A DNA stretch of 64,000 bases from Ischnura elegans (Eukaryota; Arthropoda; Insecta; Odonata; Coenagrionidae), in the NCBI RefSeq assembly GCF_921293095.1, contig NC_060251.1:38917644-38981643 (forward strand). The letters run 5' to 3'. Every line of letters starts with the position of its first letter. Positions within the stretch are counted from its first letter, which is position 1. Position numbers and translations under genes: made by a program. The notes below the pieces were generated by a model. That model was given only the letters and a program-made list of their open reading frames with translations, searched no databases and was not told the DNA's origin. This document shows, piece by piece, positions 1-11,110 of the stretch.

Positions 1-853
1 TTGCTTTATTAAAAATCTAAATAAAACTTTGTAAATATAATTTTATATGACCTTGTCTAAACGTCTTTAAAAGTCTTACTACTTAAGCTCTGACATTAAC
101 TAATTGAATCGAGGTTATCCGCCAGTGCCTACAATTCTTTCAACACAATGCCCCGATTGACATTATACTCTCAAAGCTAAGCTAATGTAATAGTTGAAAT
201 GTTGCTGAAAAATTAGTCAAATTTGTATTCGAGCTTATTTTCAGTCTGATCTCAATTTCTTCGCTCACGCATCTGGCCGTTTCGCCGGATGAATTTCATG
301 AGTAAAGGGGCACGATTATGGAAAAATAAACAAATTTTTTATACAATATAGTAGGTGACCATACTAAACACTGACTTCATATGAAGACTTTCCCAACATT
401 TCCAAGTTTGGAGAGCAGAATGACATCCTTAGCCTTCTTTTCTGGTTATATTCGTCTTGTCCTTCGCCTAGGACGGCTTTCCATTTGCCCGGAGTGGTAA
501 GATTTTACTCTCCTGTTACCCGCCTGATTATTTCTATAGTATGTTGCTAGACGCCTTACACTTCTTCGTCCTCATAATATGATACAGACATGTGTAACTG
601 AACCAATACAGTAGCTACGGGTTAGATTTCTATATTCACCATGGTCAACCTCTCATCAAGTGCAGGTTGCTTTTCACATGCATTCCGGTGCTCTTTGTAA
701 GCATTATTTTCTCCACAACATAGCCAATTAACGATCGTGTTTTTATCAATCTCTAGCTCTATTTCCAAAAGTCTCCTTCTTCAGACAACTTTTTTTCGCT
801 GCTCACTATTACTTAGTACTTAATGCCTCGCATTTCCATCCATAAGTTATTTA
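1..853. repeat. Segmental duplication copy A, first part
   Basis: This stretch aligns closely with 43318-44167, with scattered substitutions and small indels. The match begins at the very first base of the window, so the left end of copy A is outside. In copy B the same start lies 289 bp after the stop codon of the DM9 gene, in its 3' UTR. By inference, bases just before position 1 should carry the last exon of an upstream paralogue. Homology stops at 853, where a TTA-flanked insertion begins, and resumes at 7333. No coding region is supported in it. Confidence 0.88.
20..25 (+). terminator. AATAAA poly(A) signal candidate (upstream paralogue)
   Basis: This AATAAA hexamer sits at the same place in copy A as 43336-43341 in copy B, where it follows the DM9 gene. 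It is a plausible polyadenylation signal of a gene ending just left of the window. The motif is short, so the call rests on the duplication context. Confidence 0.4.
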
Positions 854-1889
854 CGGCCCTATTCATAGTTTCCTTAGTAAGCTAATACCGCTTAAGTAGC
901 GTTCTAGGTAGTAGCATACTTGCAAAACGGTATTCATAGAGCGTTAGTAAGGGCTACTAAGCTTAGTATGCTACTATCTTAGTAGCTGGTTCTTAGTCGC
1001 CCTCCGGCCTTGTCTAAGGTAGCTACTAAATATGGCTGACCATTGTGGATGATCGAACTCCGGTTTTATTTGTAATCTGTTATAGACTTTTTACGCATTT
1101 GTGCCAAAATGGAATACGAGAATCCATTCTTCAAGTAAGGCAGGCAACGTATGTAGTGTAATTGTTGACAGGAATTGAAAGTTTTGTGTAGCTGCGAGGA
1201 AGCTACGACGCGCAGTGAACTCGTGCCTCTAGTGTAAGTGAACACAATTTTTGCATTCAGTGCGCCCCTAAGTGAATTGATTGCATATAGACGATGAATT
1301 AAAGAGTGAAACGTCAAGTGAAGTGATTTGTGATTGTATGAGCTTATTTATTCCTTCCATACTGGTTTAATCAACCGTATACATTTCCATCAAAGGTATC
1401 GAACTGAAGAAGAGGATACGTTTCACATATGAAGTAGTTGTTCCTCATGAATGCAGCGAACGCGCTTTAATTTTCATTCGTTTGTTGGCTTACAAGTTCT
1501 GTTAGCTTTTATTATGTATTCTGGCCACTTCATCGTGAGATACTTATCACCAGTGTTTACATTTCATGCATTTCGTTGCGCTGTTGTTTTTGTTTTGGCA
1601 ATATGCCCCGTTTATGCCTCATTCACATTACGATAGCTCCAGCCATCGTCGGAACTATCGTGCATTCACACGACGATGGCAAGGTCGGTAAAAGCCAGGT
1701 CGTGTCACGCACTTGACCAATGTAATCCGCCATCTTGAGTCTCTAGCGCGGCGGGAATTCAAATTTTACGTGCATTTAAACGGGAGACATAGGTAAAAGG
1801 AAACACGGTTTTCTCACAACGTAATCAATGCAGGGAAGTGGAAGTTTTGTTATAGATAGTTAATAAAATGAAAATTTATTACGTCTGTA

Positions 1890-3370
1890 TTTTGAGTCTA
1901 TGGTCCACGGTTCGACTCTGGAAAAATTGTCAACTCACGGGAAAAATAAATTTCGCACTGCAGCGCTCTGGATGCATGGGTTGTAAGGCACCATGTCTTA
2001 CTTCCTTATTTAGGAAGTCTGGTACATGAAATTTTCTATGGTTATAGAAAATTATAATATACTTGCGAACACGGGCAGTTTTTGACACTGAAGACCTCGG
2101 ATCGACTCTGGAAAAATTGTCAACCCACGCGACAAAAATGTCTTACTTCAGCGCTCCGGGTGCATAGGTACAAGGAACAATGTTTTATTCCTTTATTTAT
2201 GAAGTTAGATTCATGAAATCATCCAAGATTATAGAAAATTATAGTTTACTTAATAATACAGCCGGTTTTTTAGTCTGACGACCTCGATTTGACTCTGGAA
2301 AAATTTACAAGCCAAGCGAAATAAAATACGCTCTACAGCGCTCCGTGTGTATAGGTACAAGGAACCATGTCTCACTTCCTTAATTAGGAAGTCAGGTGCA
2401 TGATATTTTCCATGGTCATAGGAAATTATAGTATACTTGATAATACGGGCGGATTTTGACCCTAAAGACCTCGGTTCGATTCTGGAAAAATTCCCAACCC
2501 ACGCGACAAATTTTTCTTACTTCAGCGTTCCGAGTGCATAGGTACAAGGAACCATGTTTTATTCCCTTATTTATCAAGTTAAATTCATGAAATTTTCCAA
2601 AAAGATAGGGAATTATAGTCTACTTGATAATGCGGGTGGCATTTTACCCTAAAGACCTCGGTTCGACTCTGAAAAAATTTCCAACCCACGCGACAAACAT
2701 TTTCTTACTTCAGCGCTCCGGGTGAATAGGTACAAGGAACCATGTTTTATTCCCTTATTTATGAAGTTAGATTCATGAAATATTCCAAAGTGATAGTAAA
2801 TTATAGTAAACTTGATAATACGGGCAGATTTTTAGTCTGAGGACCTTGATTTGATTTTTTTTAAATGCCCAAATCAAGCGAAAAAAAAATTCGTTCTACA
2901 GCGCTCCGTGTGTATAGGTACAAGGAACCATGTCTCACTTCCTTAATTAGGAAGTCAGGTGCATGACATTTTACACGGTCGTAGGGAATTATAGTATACT
3001 TCATAATACGGGCGGTTTTTGACCCTGAGGACCTCGGTTCGACTCTGAAAAAATCCCCAACCCACGCGAAAAAAAATTTCGCCCTACAGCGCACCGGGTG
3101 CATAGGTATAAGGAACCATGTCTCATTTCCATATTTAGGAACTCAGGTTCATGACATTTTACACGGCCATAGGGAATTATAGTATAATTCCTAATCTGGG
3201 CGGTTGTTTAGTCTCAGGGCCTTGTTTCAACCCTGAAAAAATGTCCAACTCACGCGACAAAACATTCCCATCATAGTGCTCTGTGTGAATAGTTTCTAAT
3301 GTATTTTTCTACTTTATTTTGAAAGTAAGGTGCATGGAATTTTCCATGGCCATAGGCAATTATACACTTT
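1890..3370. repeat. ~188-bp tandem array, 8 units with higher-order order
   Basis: Eight diverged units can be counted from the recurring GACCTCGGTTCGACTCTGG-type phrase at about 1904, 2095, 2279, 2468, 2656, 2842, 3030 and 3218. Unit 2 is most like unit 5 and unit 3 most like unit 6, which implies amplification of a ~563-bp three-unit block. It lies inside the 1615-5690 element, so it is an internal minisatellite and not a centromeric array. The short open frame on its minus strand is incidental. Confidence 0.85.
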
Positions 3371-3465
3371 GCTCTACCGCATAGGTTCTAGGATTCACTA
3401 ATTACTTTCTTTTTCCGGATTGATTACTAATATATTAGGGTTTCAGCATAGATATAATAATAATA

Positions 3466-4126
3466 GGGTAGTTTCCTTCATCAAAGAAAACGAAAGGCAT
3501 TGATTGCGATTCGTTACCCACCATTAGTGTATTCATAATACACAAATTATTTGGTTTTTGAAATACCGGTTTAGACGAATGGCAAGGGTCAAATTTTATC
3601 CTCATTTGAAAAAGGCCAGATTGGCGCCCATGCGATGCCACTCCACGTGACGTCACAGGGACCTAGTTTCTATACGAGAAGATAGGAGTTATACATCGTC
3701 TGAGGTTACCAATGCATGCATGAGGCACAGAGCTCAGGGAAACATGTCTTAATAATCACCTACTAAAACTGGCTAAGGTCGGAAAGTTTTCTTCGTTTGA
3801 TAAGGTATTAATAAACCTTTTTTAAGCCAAGCGCTACCATTCAGCAAGGCACTCAGCTACCCGCTGGCAGCCTGCGACGTATCAGCGCTAAGCCTCGCCT
3901 CAAGGTCACCTCACCGGGCGGGAGGGGGAACCAGAAATACGACGTACGGAGATATTTCCCGGCATTCATACTTGAGCGTCGCGTTTTCGCGCGCTTGAAA
4001 ATTTTCACTTTTCATTTAATCGCGAAAAATAGATATTGTCATTTAAAAATCTAAAAGCGTGAAATACGTACTCCAGGAGTAATAATCTTTCGATTAAGGC
4101 AATAAAAAAATAATAGGAAACCACCC
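3466..4126. mobile_element. GGGTAGTTTCCT MITE, copy 1
   Basis: This 661-bp non-coding element begins GGGTAGTTTCCTTCATC and ends TAGGAAACCACCC, so its termini are inverted, with TA outside each end. It contains CCACTCCACGTGACGTCACA and CTCCAGGAGTAATAATCTTT, both kept in the other three copies (45105, 52266, 59860), all in the same orientation. It is nested in the 1615-5690 element. No transposase is encoded. The superfamily is uncertain; a TA duplication would fit Tc1/mariner-type mobilisation. Confidence 0.85.
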
Positions 4127-5080
4127 TATTATTCTTATTGGTCCCATGACTTTACATTGTTAAATATAGTACAAGTCAATACAAAAAATACATACACATT
4201 TGAAGCTTATTTGTGCTAAAATAGCTTTTGTTAACAAGGAAGAGTTTCAGATTGTAGTTGAAATTTGCCCTCGTAGGAGCATTTTTTAAGCATGAAGGCA
4301 GGTTATTACAGACCTTGGTAGGTATATGAATATATATACGTAGAAGGCAACGTTAGGCTATGTATGTGCTTCAATACCTCATTTTCTGTTACCGGAAAGA
4401 GGGCCATTGAGGACCTTATATGTTGACAGGGGTCAGTATTAAAGCTGTCCCAATATATTATTGAATTCTGCATGCATAGGGGCACATTGGCGAGGTACTG
4501 ATTGGCAAACACTGCCATTTGCATGGGATCGGTTTTTATTACTTACCATGATATTTTGGTCAGGTTTTTCGCCAGACTGATAACTCTACTGTAATATTAT
4601 TTCTTAGTTCGTAATACAAGGTCCCTGTACATTTTTTAAACTCAAAATGATATGATTTCTCCATATGATAATAATATACTCTCATTGAATGCTTATTAAT
4701 TGTCTTAAGTTGAGGCCTATGTTGATTAGTTAGAAATTGTAAATATTGCCAATCCCAATAATAAATGTAATACTAGAATAATCCGCATGCAAATATTCCA
4801 AGAATCATGGCAAATAATGTGACACAGTAATGTCAGTGTGCACTCAGGTGAGCCTTTAGGTACATTTAAGATTTCACAAATAACAGCAATAAATGAATAC
4901 ACATCAGAGCATTAATTAGAATAGGATGGATTCCAAACTCAATCACTGATTTTGAGGCAGCAAATGCTGCACGAAGGAAATGCATTCCAAATTGAGCAAT
5001 TAGACTCACACAATTAACAATGACAAGACAATCATGGATGTAAATAACTGAAGCAAAAAGCGCGATGTTATTGTACATTT

Positions 5081-5206
5081 CCATTTGTTTCTTCTGCAAT
5101 CTATCGACCACAGAGCCATTCTTTTAGGATCAGAAGGAAAACGAAATATTCTTACTCCGTTTTTCGTGGAATTGGAGCAATGCGGAGCACTGCAACACAC
5201 AATTTG
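5081..5206 (-). CDS. THAP-type zinc-finger fragment
   Basis: Read on the minus strand from about 5200, the frame gives CCSAPHCSNSTKNGVRIFRF followed by PSDPKRMALW and CRRNKW. This matches the first half of a THAP domain: two early cysteines, the hydrophobic/Phe-Pro segment, and the conserved Trp before a basic stretch. The usual later Cys-x2-His half is not visible before the frame loses sense, possibly at a GT near 5079. There is no ATG after the preceding in-frame stop, so it is either an internal exon (TGTTGCAG lies just upstream) or broken. THAP domains bind DNA and occur in P-element and Kolobok transposases as well as host proteins. Its place 480 bp inside the terminus of the 1615-5690 element suggests it belonged to that element. 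Confidence 0.55.
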
Positions 5207-5785
5207 TTGAAATTAATTCACATGCCCTATGCTAACACCATGTAAACAACAGACAGGCGGGAACCAAGATGGGAGCGTGTCACGACCTGGCTTTTACCGA
5301 CCTTGGACGATGGTTGAAACCTGTGCTGCTCTCTAGTGCTGACATCTAAAGTGAACGGGAAATTGATGATTAGCAAAGCTGTTGAGGTTTGCATTGACAA
5401 GATATTACCACCTTCTTCGATGATATTACTGTTTTCAACGTGTATTTACCGAATAATTTTTCTTCCGCTCATATTCTTCCTTCCTAGGACAAATCCATGA
5501 AAATAATAGAGCTTCACGAGCTTTTCGTCTTTCTCTTGTCGCTTCCGTTTCCGGTCTCCCAGCGCCTAACCATAGTAAAGTGGCAACGTTCGGAACTAAG
5601 TCAACTATAGTCAGGACTTGCATTCACACGGCTAGTTCGGTCAACTATAGTTAGGACGACGGCTCGGACTATCGTAATGTGAATGAGGCATTACACAACG
5701 ATCGTACCGACGTTGATCCGTACGCGCGTAACCTCAAAACGTCGTGTAAACGCACAGAGTTACCATCGTAGACCTTAGTACCTAA

Positions 5786-7198
5786 TGCCCCGTTTACACT
5801 ACGATCGTACCAACGTTGATCGCGACTACAGCACGTTTACACATCTAAAAGTTACCATCGTAGCTCAGTGCTGCCCTCGTTGTGGAATTGTGTCAGATAA
5901 CAACTGACGACGACACTGCGTGAGAAATTTGAAATCCTGGAAATTAAGAAGCAAAAGAATATTAATTTTTTCATGTGCTAAAACTGAAGCTAGACTGAAA
6001 TGTCGGTAAAACGTTAAAGGAAGTAGCATTCCTTATGGGAATCTGTCTAAAGTTTAGCAACATTCATGCGGTAAAGACAGTAGATATGTCTCCTTGCTAC
6101 GTTCCAAATTGGAATATTTTGCTAACTGGTCACTTTATTATAATATCGACTCAATCCGGATTGAACGTGTCCAAAATAAATTTTTCAAATTAAATAATTA
6201 CGATTTATTAATCTCTTTGTCTGATTACGACACTTCATGTATTCTTTCCCTTTCCCTAATTTGAAAACTCTTGCTCGACACAGGATCCTCCAACAATAGC
6301 CTATTCCTCTACAAAATTATCAATTCCTATTTAGATTTTTCCTATATCCTTTATTAGTAAATTTTAATGGATCCCATCATAACTATACAAATCCTCACCT
6401 GTTTGTTTTTAATTGCCATAGAGCAAATTATGTCCTCAACTCTTCTACCCAGAATGATGAGGTATATGATAAGCTATCCAGAATGATGAGGTATAACTAA
6501 AACTAGTCATAACAGTCCGTGAAGCCTTTAATAATCTAGATTCTTCGAGAGAATATGTAAAAAAAATTAAGAATATTCACGCGTTAGACAGTACATATTT
6601 CTCTTATTATTTTACTAGAAAAGGCTTCGATATCGGCTTAACTCGGCAAAAGTATTGATTTTTCCATGTCTTCATCTAAATGTTAGTTATTTGTGGCGAA
6701 TTTTATCGTGAAATCCTGTACATACAACGATTTTAATTGGTTAATATTTTGAGTATGTTTGTTAATGTCCATCATCTGTGAAGTATAATGTAAGGATACA
6801 TGGTTGTGGGTTAACCTGTAAATAAATAAATACATTAAACTGGTATAGTATAGAATATCCGATGTCATTTGCTAAATAGAGCATCAGAAAAAACTTTCCC
6901 CTGACGTCCTTCCATTACCTGCTCAATAATGTCTTCAATCGTTGCCATATATCTTAGATATATTTTTTTTATTTATGAAATATCAATTATTGTATCAAGA
7001 TTGCAACGGCGCGAAGAATAGTATATGCATCGATCTTCATTTCCCAACTCTTTTTTCTTGGCACACTAGCGCTAACCATCGTAAGTTCGGCAGTGTTAGG
7101 TACTAAGACCTACGATGGTAACTCTGCGCGTTTACACGACGTTTTCAGGTTACGCGCGTACGTATCAACGTCGGTAGGATCGTTGTGTAAACGGGGCA
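5786..7198. mobile_element. 1.4-kb TIR element, TSD TAA
   Basis: The termini are TGCCCCGTTTACACTACGAT at 5786 and its inverted near-match ending at 7198. TAA is duplicated at 5783-5785 and 7199-7201. The inverted similarity extends for more than 30 bp. Inserting at CCTAA within another copy of its own family, it left the outer copy split. No protein-coding frame of note is inside. The TWA duplication again points to PIF/Harbinger-type movement. Confidence 0.75.
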
Positions 7199-8853
7199 TA
7201 ACACTACCGAACTTACGATTAAAGGCGCTAGATAGTTATCCCATATCTTAGTAGTCGACTGTAAGGTCTTAGTAGCCGACTAAGTTAGTCGCCCTACTAG
7301 CGTGTCAGATCGGAAATCTATGTATAAGGCCGTTAGTGTTCCGCAGGTACGAAGCGATGGTAACTTCCATATCCCTATTCTTAACGTTCCATCGCATTTG
7401 ACCGTTGTACCGTATCGAGTAATCCTCGTCCGGAAATTCGAATGGGAGACCAGTTTACCTACGAAATATTTTACTCGACAGATTGCCATCATGTCTTCAA
7501 ATTGCACCAATCTAAATAAATGGAGAGATAAACTTTCAAAACGGTAGATTTTTCGTATTTTACATAAATAGACGCATTATATTTATTCCCGACCTTTCGA
7601 AATCTAAAGACAGCCAAAACAAGTACAAGTAGTCGATGAAACTTCGTCAAAATAATCTCAAAGAATAAGTAAATAATGAATAATGACGATTTTTATCTCA
7701 TAAAAATATTCAAGTATAATCAGAAGCCACATAATATTTAATATTTTTCAAGACAGTTGAAAACCGTCACGACCCTTACGAAGTTTTGCCATGTTTTAAT
7801 TCATGCCTGTATTTTAACAACAGTGAATACACGCGGCAATTGAGATCCCATTGGCATCGGCAGTTGAGTGACACATTAAATTCGTTAGCTTAACTCCAGC
7901 AGAGTTGAGCAGTAAAATATTTTTCGTGTATAAAAATATTTTTTTGCGTCAAAAAATGAAATATAAAATGTTCATTGTAGATTATATCGAAATAATCGAC
8001 ATTCACGCGGATTTAAAAAAACTATAATTTGTGATATATTCCAATATATGAGTTGATTACAACTCAGCTGTTCAACAAAAGCGGTGAATTTCGACGAATT
8101 GAAATGTAGAATTGGCGGTTGGAGATGGCATTGCACCCCACTGAGTTTTCATATAATTCATCTATTTATTGAAATAGGGAAGTAATCGCGGGAAATACTC
8201 GTGGGGATATTTCTAATACTAGATAAAGAAAGTTTTAGTGAAAAACTGGCCTAAAACTTAATTGAAAATCCCCCTTTGCTCGTTACTCTCTTATGTTTGT
8301 ATCAGTAGCGGGTACAGAAGAAACTGAAGGGGGGGCGCAAAAGATACCTTGAGCTTACTTTACTTTTATCGTAATGAAACATTATCAAGATACATTCAAT
8401 GTTTTACAAAATTTTATTTAAATGAATAATAACATATAAAAGGCTATGGCATCTTATGCAATGGGAGTGCACATGTATGTATTTCTCAAGCACTTTCATT
8501 TTTATTAAAACATTCAATTGTGAGAGTGAAGAATTCAATTTAATTCCATCTAAAAAATTCCCGTTCCTCAAGAATTTTCATTTCACTGATATAGTCAGAA
8601 GAATACTTATAGCACTGATTACTCCGTGAAAAATCTTATATCACGTTCTACGAAATCATTGTACATTTAGTTCTGTTACAGTAAAACACATAGGTACAGC
8701 ATATACCTCCGTGTCAAATCAATGGTAATTATGGTGAAGAGATAATTTTTATTGCCAACCTGTATGGCCATTCGTCAGAATATGATGATGATACACCACC
8801 TTTCATGGGTAGTAACAACGTGGACTAGCCGAATTCAAATCGTTCTTATTCAA

Positions 8854-8945
8854 CGATTTAGATTCGGCGAATTTGAATATCCCATCTTTCATTATGAACG
8901 AATTGGATTCGGCGGATTTGAATCTTTCAACTCAAATCGTTCAAA
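8854..8945. repeat. 45-bp tandem repeat, 2 units
   Basis: Units of 45 bp begin at 8854 and 8899 and contain GATTCGGCGGATTTGAAT. The paralogous site in copy B has three units. As 45 is divisible by three, the array stays open in several frames, so the short frames here should not be read as a gene. Confidence 0.7.
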
Positions 8946-9044
8946 ATTAATGATTTGATTCGATTCAAAACGATTTTTAAATTCATCTTAAAAATTTCAT
9001 CTTTAATTTTTCAAGCGAATTTAGGACAGCATTGTCCTCTCTTA

Positions 9045-9278
9045 AGGCCATTTTACACGGTACTCGGAATTGCGCAATCTGACGTACGTGCGGAGACGCA
9101 TTCAAAATTGCGTCGTGTAAAGCGGTGAATTGCTAGAACACATGCGAGAATGTGTGGATGCGAGACGGCAAAATAGCCCCTGTTCAAATTTCGTTCATGT
9201 ATTCGCGCAATTCCACGCCATTTTAGAAATTAATGCACCTCTAACCTGCGCAATTCCGTGCCCCGTGTAAAATGGCCT
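9045..9278. mobile_element. 234-bp Harbinger-like MITE, TSD TTA
   Basis: It starts AGGCCATTTTACACGG and ends CCGTGTAAAATGGCCT, and the inverted match continues into CGGAATTGCGCA. TTA flanks it at 9042-9044 and 9279-9281. It is absent at the matching point of copy B. It is non-coding. Confidence 0.8.
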
Positions 9279-9289
9279 TTATAGTTAAC

Positions 9290-9409
9290 TTGATTGACCA
9301 TCACAAACACCCATGCCCTGGATGGTGATCAATCCACCCAGGCGGGATTTGAACCCGCGACCTCTAGGTTAGCAGTCGGAGACTTTACCCCGGCGCCACC
9401 GAGGCCGGC
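9290..9409 (-). mobile_element. tRNA-derived SINE (head region)
   Basis: On the minus strand the sequence has a pol III promoter layout: a box A-like TGGCGCCGGGGTAAAG soon after GCCGGCCTCGG, an anticodon-like loop CTGCTAA, and box B GCGGGTTCAAATCCCGC. It looks like a tRNA-Ser(GCT)-type head without a proper long variable arm and without a clean acceptor stem, so it is a SINE and not a working tRNA. It ends in GATCACCATCCAGGGCATGG. It is absent from copy B, so it arrived after the duplication. Confidence 0.65.
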
Positions 9410-9905
9410 AATTCAACGACATTTGATTCAAAATGAACGTTCATTTTGAACGATTCATTCATTATCGATACAGCTCTATTTCGGACCATTGAGCTTTGCG
9501 GCTGAAGGGTTTAAAAGAAACTGACGTTTGTTCTATAATGGGTAATATTGATGTAAGCACAACAGTAAAAATATCATTACGTCCATGAGAGTATATACCG
9601 GATAATTACTGTCTTTAAATATTCAAAACGATACTCTGTGAACCGTAGAGCAATTCAAAACATTTTCTACTCTTTCCATTTATTTCGCAAGAAAGTATAT
9701 CTTATTGGTATTGACTTAAGGTGGAGCACTTTTTTTTACCGATATTTACTGGTCTTAATCGGAGCCGGATACCATATCCATTTAATTATCAACGGTAAAT
9801 TTATCAGGAGATATTAAAGTCAGAAACTAGACCGGGTGATGATATAATTTTGCGAAAAAAATTTGCGAAATATTTCTCTAGACTTCCTCAAACCTCGTAA
9901 TCAGG

Positions 9906-11110
9906 GGCGATTACGAGGCTCGAGGCGAAGATAATCAAAGATATGTTCCACATGCCCGTTGACTAAGTGAGGATACGTTTGATCGTGAAATAGACTGATA
10001 AGATGACATACTCTCTTCCTCCCTTACAGATTCTAAATTCGGAGGGCAAAGCTCAGGGTCAGCGGTATCAACGGAGCTAAGGAGGCGGCGGAACCCCAAC
10101 CACTTACTTTTCGCAACGCTTTCTGTCGGAAATGGCTCCTTGAGCCGAGGATATATATTAGACGCGTTCGAATGCATTCTCATCAGTTACTGCATCGCCT
10201 TGGAAGTGTCGAGAACTAGTTGTGTAGTGACCGAACACATTCATTATTTTTTTAAGTTTGTTTCTGGCTGGCTGTTGTTCCTTGCTTAAATTACATTTCC
10301 AAAGAAGACACCGAGCTGTTAACCAGCATCTAAGTAAGTTGAATATCAATTATCGGGTTCCAAATTGGGCAGAAAATAGTGATAAGTTTAGCTTCTGCGA
10401 TCCGTTTGTAGTGGAACAAGTGGCGTTGGCAATCCTTCGGCATTCCGAAGGATTGCCAACTTGTCGAAATTTGGGTGGCCAATGGGGTGCGCAATTTGGT
10501 TTAATAAATCCATTGTATATCGAAGGCATAAAAAAAATTCACGTACAAAATTAACAAAAATACCCTGATGAAGATGAATGTTTGATAATGAAAATGCAGA
10601 TGAAGATGAGCAAAGCGAAAGAGGAACAGGCATGAAACAAAAACCATGGTAAGAAAACGACCTAGCTTTCCCCCACCCCTCCAATATGAATGAATTTGAG
10701 CTTTCATTTGGGCGGACATTAACCCGCCCCCTTAAATTAATTTTCTTAATCAACAAGAATAGTTCACCGCCTTATTTTGTTATCACTTTATCTAAAGCTC
10801 GTTGAGGATAGATGGGCCAAAAAAAAGGAATGGAGATTCTAACTCCTTGACCAGGGAAGTGAAGGCGTATCTGGATTACCAGAGCGTTGGATGGGTCACA
10901 TACAGCGACCTTCTGTCTGATTTTTGTTGAAGCAGGAATTGCTGGTGCTGCTTAGGGAGTCGCGGCGTGAATCCCCACAGTTGCGCCACAGCGCTGGGGG
11001 GTAATGTTGACCCTGGCTGCAACGTAACGGGCCGGCTCGCGTCAGCTTAACTCTCTGCTCCTCAGCGATTTCCAACGGCTGTCCTCCTCTTTCGGCTTGA
11101 TTCTACCTCA
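9906..11110. other. Unassigned sequence, possible 5' region of the DM9 gene
   Basis: No repeat or gene is firmly identified. A short perfect hairpin lies at 10425-10460. CATCAGTTAC at about 10177-10186 resembles an arthropod initiator, but no adjoining exon can be proven. Open frames at 10258-10554 and 10388-10756 overlap on opposite strands and show no family signature. Confidence 0.3.
10425..10460. repeat. Perfect 16-bp stem hairpin
   Basis: GTTGGCAATCCTTCGG at 10425-10440 is followed by the loop CATT and its exact reverse complement at 10445-10460. No transposon terminus or coding frame explains it. Confidence 0.85.

Larger units (their letters stand above)
1615..5690. mobile_element. 4.1-kb TIR element, TSD TTA, with THAP remnant
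   Basis: The ends share TGCCTCATTCACATTACGAT, at 1615-1634 and inverted at 5671-5690. TTA flanks both sides (1612-1614 and 5691-5693). Removing the element and one TTA restores ATGCCCCGTTTACACAACG, the end of another element family, which confirms the boundaries. A subterminal block around 1684-1720 (ending GGTCGTGTCACG) recurs inverted at about 5275-5315. Inside are a 188-bp tandem array, a MITE and a minus-strand THAP-like open frame near the right end. The TTA duplication suggests the Harbinger group; the THAP fragment leaves P- or Kolobok-related origins open. Confidence 0.75.
1604..7230. mobile_element. Split end of a TGCCCCGTTTACAC-terminus element
   Basis: Three separated pieces, 1604-1614, 5694-5785 and 7199-about 7230, join into one left end beginning ATGCCCCGTTTACACAACG. 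The joined piece matches the terminal ~130 bp of the related element at 5786-7198. One insertion (1615-5690) splits it after GTTTA, and another (5786-7198) splits it after CCTAA. No right end of this older element is seen, so it is a truncated relic. Confidence 0.55.
854..7332. mobile_element. 6.5-kb PIF/Harbinger-like composite insertion, TSD TTA
   Basis: Copy B runs straight through this site, so the insertion is defined by an empty counterpart near 44166. The ends are inverted: CGGCCCTATTCATAGTTTCC at 854-873 against CGGCCTTATACATAGATTTC read backwards from 7332. TTA is duplicated at 851-853 and 7333-7335. A 3-bp TWA duplication is the rule for PIF/Harbinger elements. Both subterminal regions repeat CTTAGTAGYNG-type motifs. 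No transposase is recognisable, and most of the 6.5 kb is later nested insertion, so the outer element was probably a short non-autonomous one. Confidence 0.8.
7333..9905. repeat. Segmental duplication copy A, second part
   Basis: Homology to copy B resumes at GTTCCGCAGG and runs to about 9905 (copy B 44166-47058). Copy A lacks the MITE that copy B carries; the empty site is at about 8260/8261. Copy A in turn has an extra block of roughly 400 bp (about 8985-9420) with a small MITE and a SINE that copy B lacks. A frame at 7302-7547 and its counterpart at 44139-44381 stay open in both copies, but no family is recognised. Similarity fades at a CTTCGCCTCGAGCCTCGTAA-like inverted repeat. Confidence 0.85.

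Noticed and set aside
2861-3103. 80-codon minus-strand frame
   Set aside because: Lies in the 188-bp tandem array and repeats with it; no protein family signal.
9331-9409. Functional tRNA-Ser gene
   Set aside because: No good acceptor stem or long variable arm, and SINE-like sequence follows box B.
1-9905. Copies A and B as two copies of one large transposon
   Set aside because: No inverted ends or target duplication bound copy B, and its left side runs into the DM9 3' UTR, so a segmental duplication fits better. It is not fully excluded because the left end of copy A is off-window.
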